DNA of 64,000 nt, taken from the NCBI GenBank assembly GCA_039793685.1, contig JBDRAL010000074.1:1-64000 (forward strand). Direction: 5' to 3'. The translations under genes were made by a program, and so were the position numbers. Source of the DNA: JAAFHI01 sp039793685. Its GTDB lineage: Bacteria > Acidobacteriota > Blastocatellia > Chloracidobacteriales > Chloracidobacteriaceae. Each line of letters starts with the position of its first letter. The first letter of the stretch is position 1. Of this stretch, positions 53,294 to 60,293 are shown piece by piece. The notes beneath the pieces were generated by a model, which saw only the letters and a list, made by a program, of their open reading frames with translations, was not told the origin of the DNA and made no database searches.

Positions 53294-53713
53294 ATGCGTT
53301 TTCCGAATTTCTGTCCCGCCTGCGGCGCGCACGCGCCGCTCCCGCCCAACTGGCGCGAAATCCGTTCGTTCCGCGCCGCCTTTCGTCATTTGAACCTTTC
53401 CGCTCGCGGGATGAACTGTCCGGAATGCAATGCCCGGCTGGCCGCCCCGCCGTGGGGACCGCTCGGACGCGGGCTGTTGCTCGGCGTCCTCGCCACCCTC
53501 GCCCTCACCGGCTGGCGCGCGACGTCCGCGCCCGCGCCGCTTCCGCCGTTCCTTCCGGCAACCGGAGGCGCGCACGCGCCGGCCGCCCCCGCCCCGAACG
53601 CCTCACTTTCCCGCGAAACCCACCGCTGCGGCGCGCGGACAAAGAAAGGGACGCCCTGCCGCCGGTCCGTTCCCGGCAAGACCGGCTACTGCTGGCAACA
53701 CCGAAAGGAGTAG
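53294..53713 (+). CDS. Zinc-ribbon membrane protein with DUF5763-like tail
   Basis: A 139-residue protein with an N-terminal zinc ribbon (CPACG and, after a 30-residue gap, CPECN), one membrane helix (about 57-75, LGRGLLLGVLATLALTGW), a Pro/Ala linker, and a C-terminal cysteine motif. The tail shows CGARTKKGTPCRR...YCWQH, with a C-x(8)-C-x-n-C-x-x-H spacing like the DUF5763 family. The ATG at 53294 is used because upstream in-frame codons read low-complexity sequence, although no strong Shine-Dalgarno is seen. Function is unknown. It precedes glnE on the same strand, with a heptamer region between. Confidence 0.75.
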   Translation: MRFPNFCPACGAHAPLPPNWREIRSFRAAFRHLNLSARGMNCPECNARLAAPPWGPLGRGLLLGVLATLALTGWRATSAPAPLPPFLPATGGAHAPAAPAPNASLSRETHRCGARTKKGTPCRRSVPGKTGYCWQHRKE

Positions 53714-53736
53714 GAATCGGGGATAGGGGGAGGGAG

Positions 53737-53983
53737 GAATTATGAATTTTGAATGATGAATTATGAATTGGGTTCTGGGTTTGGGGGATTGGCGTTGGGA
53801 ATGGGGAAGCCGGTTGACGGACCTGAAACGGTCCCGATTCTGGAAACTTTGAGGATTCATTCATCGTACGCGCGCGATCCTAATAATATATAGATGCACA
53901 TCACGCCGATTCGCCCCCAACTCCCAAGACCCAACCCCCAATCCCCAGAACCCAATTCATAATTCATCATTCAAAATTCATAA
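53737..53983. repeat. Compound facing heptamer arms with a dispersed element in the loop
   Basis: Left arm: AATTATG/AATTTTG/AATGATG units, then G-rich TGGGTTC/TGGGTTT units (53737-53806). Right arm (53914-53983): ten heptamers in unbroken phase, starting CCCCCAA, CTCCCAA, GACCCAA and changing smoothly to TTCATAA, TTCATCA. The loop carries copy 3 of the GATCGCGCGCGTACG element (inverted, 53836-53890). Confidence 0.9.
53836..53890 (-). repeat. Dispersed element, copy 3 (inverted)
   Basis: On the minus strand: TATTATTAG, then GATCGCGCGCGTACG, then a diverged segment with CAAAGTTTCC. The core is identical to the two copies at 12.4 and 12.9 kb. The flank after the core is different in detail. It sits in the loop of a heptamer hairpin, 100 nt upstream of glnE. 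Confidence 0.75.
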
Positions 53984-53992
53984 TTCCCCACA

Positions 53993-56920
53993 ATGTTTCC
54001 TCCTTCGCTTGAAGCCTTTCTCGAATTTCTGCCGGACGAACCGGCGGCGCGGACCTACGCCGAGCGGCTCGAACGCGACCACCCGGAACTGGCGGCGCGA
54101 CTCCGGCCGGAAACGCTGTCGCGGCTGCTCGTCCTGGCGGCGAACAGTCCGTGGCTGGCGGAAACCTTGCTGCGGCTGCCGGAATTCATCCTCTGGCTGG
54201 AAAACGAGTCGCTCGACGAGACGAAAACACCCGAAGGCATCCGCGAGGACCTCGCGAAGTACATTCCGAACGCCGGCACCGACGATCCGGCGATTTTTCT
54301 GTCGCGATTTGCCCGCCGCGAGTGGATTCGCATTTTTCTGCGCGACTGTTTCGGTACGGCAACCCTCGCGCAGGTGACGGCGGAGCTTTCGCACGTCGCC
54401 GACGCGGTGCTGGATTTCGCCGTCCGGCGGGCGATTGCCGACCAGACCGCGCGGTACGGCGCGCCGTTCACCGTCAACCCGCGCGGACGCCGCGTTCCGG
54501 CGACCTTCGCGGTGCTGGCGCTCGGAAAACTCGGCAGCGACGAACTCAACTACGCTTCCGACATCGACGTGATGTTTCTCGCGTCCGGGTCGGGCGAGAC
54601 GAGCGGCGGCACGGCGGGCGACACCAGCACGGGGGATTTCTTCAAACGGGTCGCCGAGCAGGTTTTAAAGATTGTCGGTTCGAAAACCGCCCCCGAAGGC
54701 GCGGCCTTCCGCGTGGACATCCGCCTGCGTCCGCACGGGCAGGACGGCCCGCTCGTTTCGACCGCGCCGGAAGCCGTGAAGTACTACTTTGAAAAAGCGC
54801 AGCACTGGGAGCGCATCGCGATGGTCCGGGCGCGCGGCGCGGCGGGCGATCTCCGGCTGGCGAACCGTTTTCTGGCCGACATCCGCCCCGCGATCTACAT
54901 GGCCCAGCCGCTCGCCGAGGCGCTGCGCGACGTCCGGCTTTCAAAGGAAAAAATCGACCGCAAGCAGGCGGCGCGCGGCGGCGGTTACAACGTGAAGCTC
55001 GGCAAGGGCGGCATTCGGGAAATCGAGTTCATCGCGCAGGCATTGCAGGTCTGCTACGGCGGGGCCGATCTTTGGCTGCGCGCGCCGCAGACGCTCATCG
55101 CGCTTCAGCGGCTGGCCGAAAAGGGCTATCTGACCGAGGCCGAACGGTCGCATCTCGCCGACGCTTACGAATTTCTGCGTCTCGTCGAGCATCGCGTCCA
55201 GATGGAACACGGCGCGCAGACCCACAGCATTCCGCTCGACGAGGAAAAACTCGATTTGCTGGCGCGGCGGGTCGGATTTCGCGGACGGCATCCGGCGCGG
55301 ATGTTTGCCTACGCGCTGGCCGAGCATCGCGACCGGGTGACGCAGGTCTATTCGCGGGTGTTCGCCGAAGTGGAGACGGTTTCCGCGCCGCCGCCGGTCG
55401 TGACGCAATCGTCCGCGCAGTCGCCGGAAGCCGCGCTCCGGACGGTTTTGCTCGACCATCTCGTCCAGCCCGACGCCGCCGTGGCGAAAAAGCCGCGTGA
55501 TTTCTGGGAAAAATGGCTTGAAAACGCGGTCGGGGCCGCGCCCGAGCCGCACCGGATGCTCGCGCTGCTGCGAAATGCGCTCACCTCGTGGGCCGCGCTC
55601 GCGCGCGACCGCCGGGCGGGGGGCGGCGAGCCGCGTCAGCGGCGGGGGGATACCGCGCGGCTGATTCATGACGTGACCGCCGAACGCGACGCCCCGAACG
55701 TCGAAGTACTTTCCGTGGAAGCCCTCGACGGCATCGCGGCGCTCTGCGCGGCGGGCGAGTTTTTCGCCCTTCATCTGACGCGGCATCCGCAACTGATGGT
55801 CCGCATCGGCCGCATGTCCGACGCCGGTTTCGACGCGGCCCAGTTTTCGACCGCCCGACTGAGTGAAATCTGCGCGCTGGCGCTGGAAGGTTGCGCGACG
55901 ATGACCGCCGCCAACTCGGCGTTGCGGCGCGTCCACGCCCGGACGCTCCTCGACATCGGACGCCTCGACGTTTCCGGACGCGCCGATCTGCGCGAAATCA
56001 ACCTCGCCCAGACGGCGCTCGCCGACGCCCTGCTCGGCGCGGCGACCGATTTCGCCCGCCGGACGCTCTTCGGAAGCGATGAAACGGGGCTTCCGGCGTG
56101 GGCCTGCCTCGCGCTCGGCCGCCTCGGTCATCTCGGCATGGATTACGGCTCGGACCTCGACCTGATTTTCACCTACGACGATGCCGCCGCCGACGCTGAC
56201 ACGCGGGCGCGGATGGTGCGTTTCGTCGAAACAGTCGTCGGAATGCTCGGAGCGCTGACCGCCGACGGCATGTTGTACCGGGTGGACCTCCGGTTGCGCC
56301 CCGACGGCCGCAACGGCTCGCTCGCCGTTGGCGCGAACGCGCTCGACGACTACCTGCGCCATCGTTCCGCCGTCTGGGAGCGGCTGGCCTACTTGAAGGT
56401 TCGCGCCTGCGCCGGAAATCTGGCGTTCGGGGAAACGGTGCGCCATCGGGTCTACGCCGCGATTTTCGACACCGCGCCGGATACCGAAACGCTGCGGCGC
56501 GAAACCGACGCCATGCGCCGCCGTCTCGAACAGGAACGCGCCGGACGCCGCGACCCGCACCGCGATTTCAAGTTCGGTCCCGGCGGGATGATGGACGTGT
56601 ATTTCGCGACCCGCTTCGTGCAGATTCGCGACCGGATTCCCGATCCGCCCGAATACGGCACGGTGACGCTCGTTCGTCACCTCGGCGCGCTCGGCGTGTT
56701 GCCGCCCGACGTCATCGCCGCGCTCGGACAGGGCTATCGCTTTCTGCGCCGCATCGACCACGCGCTCCGGTTGCAGTCCGAACGGGCCGATTCGCGCCTT
56801 CCCGCCGATTCCGTCACGCTCGCCCGCCGGGTGGGATTCACGACGGCGGCGCGGTTCGAGGCGGAATATCTGCGCCACACCCACGGAATTCGCGCGGCCT
56901 ATGAAGACATTCTGAAGTGA
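53993..56920 (+). CDS. glnE: Bifunctional glutamine synthetase adenylyltransferase/adenylyl-removing enzyme
   Basis: Controls glutamine synthetase activity by adding or removing AMP in response to PII and glutamine. The 975-residue protein has two nucleotidyltransferase domains: the adenylyl-removing N-domain with LGKLGSDELNYASDIDV (Y187-D192), and the adenylyltransferase C-domain with LGRLGHLGMDYGSDLDLIF (D717-D723). Each is followed by a helical regulatory domain, with RVDIRLRP and YRVDLRLRPDG after the respective motifs. Both metal Asp pairs are intact. The ATG at 53993 is 10 nt after a heptamer array and has no Shine-Dalgarno. glnA and glnB are not in view. Confidence 0.97.
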   Translation: MFPPSLEAFLEFLPDEPAARTYAERLERDHPELAARLRPETLSRLLVLAANSPWLAETLLRLPEFILWLENESLDETKTPEGIREDLAKYIPNAGTDDPAIFLSRFARREWIRIFLRDCFGTATLAQVTAELSHVADAVLDFAVRRAIADQTARYGAPFTVNPRGRRVPATFAVLALGKLGSDELNYASDIDVMFLASGSGETSGGTAGDTSTGDFFKRVAEQVLKIVGSKTAPEGAAFRVDIRLRPHGQDGPLVSTAPEAVKYYFEKAQHWERIAMVRARGAAGDLRLANRFLADIRPAIYMAQPLAEALRDVRLSKEKIDRKQAARGGGYNVKLGKGGIREIEFIAQALQVCYGGADLWLRAPQTLIALQRLAEKGYLTEAERSHLADAYEFLRLVEHRVQMEHGAQTHSIPLDEEKLDLLARRVGFRGRHPARMFAYALAEHRDRVTQVYSRVFAEVETVSAPPPVVTQSSAQSPEAALRTVLLDHLVQPDAAVAKKPRDFWEKWLENAVGAAPEPHRMLALLRNALTSWAALARDRRAGGGEPRQRRGDTARLIHDVTAERDAPNVEVLSVEALDGIAALCAAGEFFALHLTRHPQLMVRIGRMSDAGFDAAQFSTARLSEICALALEGCATMTAANSALRRVHARTLLDIGRLDVSGRADLREINLAQTALADALLGAATDFARRTLFGSDETGLPAWACLALGRLGHLGMDYGSDLDLIFTYDDAAADADTRARMVRFVETVVGMLGALTADGMLYRVDLRLRPDGRNGSLAVGANALDDYLRHRSAVWERLAYLKVRACAGNLAFGETVRHRVYAAIFDTAPDTETLRRETDAMRRRLEQERAGRRDPHRDFKFGPGGMMDVYFATRFVQIRDRIPDPPEYGTVTLVRHLGALGVLPPDVIAALGQGYRFLRRIDHALRLQSERADSRLPADSVTLARRVGFTTAARFEAEYLRHTHGIRAAYEDILK

Positions 56921-56926
56921 TTTTTG

Positions 56927-57180
56927 ATTGAAGATTGAAGATTGAAGATTTTCGATTGGGAATTCTGGAAACGAGCGTTCAAGCCAGCGTGACAGGTCGT
57001 TCCCGGGCTGATTTCAACCCCGCCTTTCAGCCCAATCGAAAATCTTCAATCTTCAATCTTCAATTTTCAGAGTTTGAAATCAGCCCGGGAACGACCCGCC
57101 AGGCTGTCCTGAATGTTTCCTCGCCCGAATCCCCAATCGAAAATCTTCAATCTGCAATCTTCAATTCAGGGAAAATCTGC
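56927..57180. repeat. Crossing long inverted repeats upstream of tRNA-Pro
   Basis: Heptamer arms 56927-56960 and 57032-57065 are perfect reverse complements over 34 nt (ATTGAAG family). A second, non-heptamer perfect inverted repeat of 23 nt (56995-57017 and 57075-57097) has its left arm in the first loop and its right arm beyond. A third partial heptamer arm follows (57135-57168). The pairings cross rather than nest. The 329-nt gap holds no gene. Confidence 0.92.
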
Positions 57181-57196
57181 AATTGAAGAAAATCTT

Positions 57197-57225
57197 TTGA
57201 CAAGACGGGGAACCGCCGCTACAGT
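57197..57225 (+). promoter_or_regulatory. Sigma-70-type promoter of tRNA-Pro
   Basis: A perfect -35 TTGACA (57197-57202), a 17-nt spacer and the -10 TACAGT (57220-57225). Transcription would start near 57232, about 18 nt before the tRNA. This is the best promoter match in the window. Confidence 0.8.
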
Positions 57226-57249
57226 GCCCGTTCTGGTTTTCTTCAGTAT

Positions 57250-57326
<77 letters not shown>

Positions 57327-57399
57327 TATTCAAAGAAGCGATGCGAAGCGGGCGCGAGGTCCTCAGGAACTCCCGCCCGCTTCCTTGCGTGGACGCAAC

Positions 57400-57681
57400 A
57401 TGGCAATCGTGGCGCGACATTTCCGCATCACCGGCAAGGTGCAGGGCGTGGGGTACCGGTATTTCACCCAGTGTACCGCGCGCGAACTCGGCCTCGTCGG
57501 CTGGGTGAAGAACATGCCGGACGGCAGTGTCGAAGCGTGGGCGAAAGGCCCGGCGGCGGTCATGGCGACCTTCCACCAGGAATTGAGTTTCGGCCCGTAC
57601 AACGCGCAGGTTGCCGACGTTGAAATCACCGAGGCCGATCCGTCGTCCCAAAATTTCTCCGAATTCCGCATTCTCCGGTGA
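57400..57681 (+). CDS. acyP: Acylphosphatase
   Basis: Hydrolyses carboxyl-phosphate bonds such as acetyl or 1,3-bisphosphoglyceryl phosphate. A 93-residue protein of usual length with the active-site motif G-K-V-Q-G-V-G-Y-R (Arg20), and the catalytic Asn38 in GWVKNMPDGSVE. The ATG at 57400 gives MAIVARHFRITGKVQGVGYR, typical for the family. A longer start at 57385 is less likely. It lies between the two tRNA genes and 30 nt before apt, so all may share the tRNA-Pro transcript. Confidence 0.96.
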   Translation: MAIVARHFRITGKVQGVGYRYFTQCTARELGLVGWVKNMPDGSVEAWAKGPAAVMATFHQELSFGPYNAQVADVEITEADPSSQNFSEFRILR

Positions 57682-57711
57682 CCCTCCTTCACCGTCGCGA
57701 GGTATTTTTCC

Positions 57712-58239
57712 GTGAACGAACTCCGTGAACTGATTCGCGAGATTCCGGATTTTCCCAAACCCGGCATTCTTTTCTACGACATCACGACCCTGCTCAAGGA
57801 CCCGCGGGGCCTGAAAATGACCATCAACCGGATGAGCGAGGGCTTTACCGGCCACGCGCACAAGATTGACGTGGTGATCGGCGTCGAGGCGCGCGGCTTT
57901 ATTTTCGCCCCGGCGCTCGCCTACCACATCGGCGCGGGTTTCGTGCCGGTCCGCAAGCCGAAAAAGCTGCCCGCCGCGACCGAGCGCGTCAGCTATGACC
58001 TCGAATACGGCAGCGACACGCTCGAAATTCACAAGGACGCCATCCAGCCGGGCCAGCGCGTACTCATCGCCGACGACCTGCTCGCCACCGGCGGGACGGC
58101 GGCGGCGGTCGTGAAGCTGGTCGAACAGCTCGGCGGCGAAGTCGCCGGCCTGACGTTTCTGGTCGAACTCGACTTTCTGAACGGCCGCGAGAAACTCGCG
58201 GGCTATAACATTCAGTCGCTTTTGCGCTACGATTCGTGA
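57712..58239 (+). CDS. apt: Adenine phosphoribosyltransferase
   Basis: Salvages adenine with PRPP to form AMP. A 175-residue protein of normal length. The start reads ELIREIPDFPKPGILFYDITTLL, the common N-terminus, and the PRPP-binding motif VLIADDLLATGGTAAA follows near residue 118. VIGVEARGFIF and VPVRKPKKLPA are also characteristic. The start is a GTG at 57712 with GAGG about 10 nt upstream. It lies 30 nt after acyP and 17 nt before tRNA-Arg, so the group probably forms one transcript. Confidence 0.97.
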   Translation: MNELRELIREIPDFPKPGILFYDITTLLKDPRGLKMTINRMSEGFTGHAHKIDVVIGVEARGFIFAPALAYHIGAGFVPVRKPKKLPAATERVSYDLEYGSDTLEIHKDAIQPGQRVLIADDLLATGGTAAAVVKLVEQLGGEVAGLTFLVELDFLNGREKLAGYNIQSLLRYDS

Positions 58240-58255
58240 GCCGTCAGGCTCGCCC

Positions 58256-58331
58256 GCTCGCGTAGCTCAGTGGATAGAGCAACCGCCTCCTAAGCGGTAG
58301 GTCGCAGGTCCGATTCCTGCCGCGAGCACCA
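58256..58331 (+). tRNA. tRNA-Arg (anticodon CCT)
   Basis: Cloverleaf by eye: acceptor GCTCGCG/CGCGAGC, D-arm GCTC...GAGC, anticodon stem ACCGC/GCGGT with loop CTCCTAA (anticodon CCT, reading AGG), T-arm GCAGG/CCTGC, discriminator A and an encoded CCA. It starts 17 nt after the apt stop, so it is probably processed from the same transcript. AGG is a rare codon in GC-rich genomes. Confidence 0.97.
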
Positions 58332-58336
58332 TGTTC

Positions 58337-58385
58337 AAAACGTCAACGCCGGGCGCTTCGAATGAAGTCCCGGCGTTGATGTTTT
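58337..58385 (+). terminator. Terminator after tRNA-Arg, likely bidirectional
   Basis: AAAACGTCAACGCCGGG (58337-58353) pairs with CCCGGCGTTGATGTTTT (58369-58385) with one mismatch, and the loop includes a small CTTC-GAAT-GAAG hairpin. A-rich and T-rich outer ends suit termination from both sides. The convergent minus-strand gene ends at 58412. Confidence 0.85.
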
Positions 58386-58411
58386 CTGGAAACCGTTGAA
58401 TTGAAAGACGT

Positions 58412-59128
58412 TCAGGCTTCAGGCGAATTCGTCATCTCCAGTCGGGTGACGCGCGATTCCAGAATTGCGATTCGGTTAAGGGCGTCCGACGCGTCGGTTT
58501 GCGCCTGCGAAATGCTCGGTTTTGTGCCTCTCAGATCGCGATGTGTTTCGAGAACCGCCTGAAATGTCCGGTCGATTTCACCCTGCAAGACATCCCGGGT
58601 TTGGTAGAGGTCCTTTTTGAGCGAATGAACCGCCTGTCGGGTTTCGCCGAGGTCCACTCGGACACCCTCGACTTTCCGGTCAACCTGATCAATTCGCGCC
58701 CCAAGCGATTCCCGCGTTTCTACGAGTTGCGATTCGAGCGCCAGTCGGGTCGAACGCAAATCCGCGCCAAACCCGGTCCGAACGTTTTCAATATCGGCCC
58801 GAACCGCCTGAAATTCTCCGGTGAACTCGTTCCGAAGATCCGAAACATCGCCCTTAAGTTCGGTACGGACATTTTCGATCTCGCCCTTGAGTTCAGTGCG
58901 GACGTTTTCAATGTCGCCCTTGAGTTCAGTGCGGACGTTTTCGATATCACCCTTGAGTTCGGTGCGGACGTTTTCGATATCACCCTTGAGTTCAGTCCGG
59001 ACGATCTCGATGTCACTCTTGAGTTCGGTGCGAACCTCGTCAATTTTGCCGGTCAAATCCGTCCGTAGGCGGGTCTCCGTCCCTTCTAGGAGGGATTTGA
59101 AGGCTACGAACATCTCGTCATTTGTCAT
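58412..59128 (-). CDS. Hendecad-repeat coiled-coil protein
   Basis: A 238-residue, helical, highly charged protein with no signal peptide or membrane segment. From about residue 24 it has six or seven near-identical 11-residue repeats of the type V-R-T-E-L-K-G-D-I-E-N (33 bp each), then less regular coil to the end. An 11-residue period is typical of right-handed coiled coils. The N-terminal MTNDEMFVAFKSLLEG is not a motif I can name. The start is the ATG at 59128 with GGAAG upstream; an upstream frame adding 40 residues lacks this. Similar coiled coils occur in DUF1640-like and other unclassified proteins. Function unknown. Confidence 0.8.
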   Translation of the reverse strand: MTNDEMFVAFKSLLEGTETRLRTDLTGKIDEVRTELKSDIEIVRTELKGDIENVRTELKGDIENVRTELKGDIENVRTELKGEIENVRTELKGDVSDLRNEFTGEFQAVRADIENVRTGFGADLRSTRLALESQLVETRESLGARIDQVDRKVEGVRVDLGETRQAVHSLKKDLYQTRDVLQGEIDRTFQAVLETHRDLRGTKPSISQAQTDASDALNRIAILESRVTRLEMTNSPEA

Positions 59129-59279
59129 CCTGCTGTACTTCCTTTCGTCGGAATCATTTTTTGAGTGTTCGGTACGCGAACTGTAGCCGACCGGTCCCGT
59201 GGAACCAAGCCGCGCCCAGTTCAATCCGAATGATTCCTGTACATGCAAACGCAGTGCCGAAACTTGGAGATGAAGCGAG

Positions 59280-60191
59280 TTATTCGACGTTGAGGGATGA
59301 CTTCGCGAGGTCCGCGCAGGGTTCGAGGTGGATCGTGATGTTTTGAAGGTTGAAGGCCGCGCGGATGCGGTCCTCGATGCGTTCGCTCGTCGCGTGCGCC
59401 CGTCCGAGGTCGTTGTGGCAGACGGTGATGGTCATTTCAACGAAGCCATAGGCCCCCTGACCGCGCGTCCGCATCTCCTTCACTTCCTCCACATCGGGAA
59501 ATTCACGGACGGCGGCGATAAGTCGATCCACCTCGACCGAGGCCGTGTCCATCAGTTCGACGACGGCGTGCCTGACTACCCCGAACGCACCCCAGACGAT
59601 GGCCCCAACCACCGCGACGGCGACGGCGGCATCCATCCACGCATAGCCGAGCTTGACGACAACAAGACCGGCCAGCACGCCGAGCGTGACGAATACGTCG
59701 CTCAGCGTGTGCTGCGCGTCGGCGATGAGAAACACGCTGTTGAGCTGTTTTCCCTTGTGGCGTTCGTACAGCACGACCGCGATGTTGATCAGAAACGTCC
59801 CGACCATCACGGCGAGGGTGAGCGCCGAGACGTCAACTTTCGAGGTTTCGCCGTGCCAGAGCCGAATGACCGACTCGCGGCCGATTTCGTACGCGGTCAA
59901 CAGCATCATCGCGGTGATGCCGAACGCGCCGAGCTGTTCGACTTTCCCGTGACCGTACGGGTGGCGCGGATCGGGCGGTTTCGCGGCGAATCGAATCAGC
60001 CAGATACCGACCACGTTGTTGGCCGCGTCGGTCAGCGAATGCGCGGCGTCGCTCAGGACGCTCAGCGAACCGGCCAGCCAACCGACAATCGCCTTGGCGA
60101 CCACAACAACGAGGTTGGCGATGAGCAGCCAGAACAAAACACTTCGTACCCTGGCGGAAACCTGGGATGGTTCGTGAGAATGCGTTTCCAT
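59280..60191 (-). CDS. Cation diffusion facilitator (CDF) metal transporter
   Basis: A 303-residue inner-membrane protein exporting Zn, Fe, Mn or Co by proton antiport. Six helices (about 16-210) carry the two halves of the metal site, DAAHSLTD in helix 2 and DAQHTLSD in helix 5, and the family GHGKVE motif between helices 2 and 3. A cytoplasmic ferredoxin-like C-terminal domain (about 225-303) has E-M-R-T-R-x-x-G and CHNDLGRAHATSERIED. H-x-x-x-D in helix 5 (HTLSD) suggests Zn preference, which is inference only. The ATG at 60191 is 103 nt from the divergent mutL. Confidence 0.94.
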   Translation of the reverse strand: METHSHEPSQVSARVRSVLFWLLIANLVVVVAKAIVGWLAGSLSVLSDAAHSLTDAANNVVGIWLIRFAAKPPDPRHPYGHGKVEQLGAFGITAMMLLTAYEIGRESVIRLWHGETSKVDVSALTLAVMVGTFLINIAVVLYERHKGKQLNSVFLIADAQHTLSDVFVTLGVLAGLVVVKLGYAWMDAAVAVAVVGAIVWGAFGVVRHAVVELMDTASVEVDRLIAAVREFPDVEEVKEMRTRGQGAYGFVEMTITVCHNDLGRAHATSERIEDRIRAAFNLQNITIHLEPCADLAKSSLNVE

Positions 60192-60293
60192 AAGGTCACG
60201 TTACGTTTTTCGCCGGGCTGTGGCAATGTGCGGAGTTCGTGACCGAACCCGAATTCCGCTCCCGCGAACGGAGCGTTTCAAGGAACCCGTTCA

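Noticed and set aside
53770..53806. Telomere-like sequence
   Set aside because: TGGGTTT units resemble telomeric repeats only by chance. The array is internal, short and paired with an inverted arm.
54941..56884. 647-codon minus-strand frame opposite glnE
   Set aside because: Arg/His/Val-rich shadow of glnE with no motif; the same applies to minus-strand frames opposite dnaK (36317-38152) and rocA (2530-4014).
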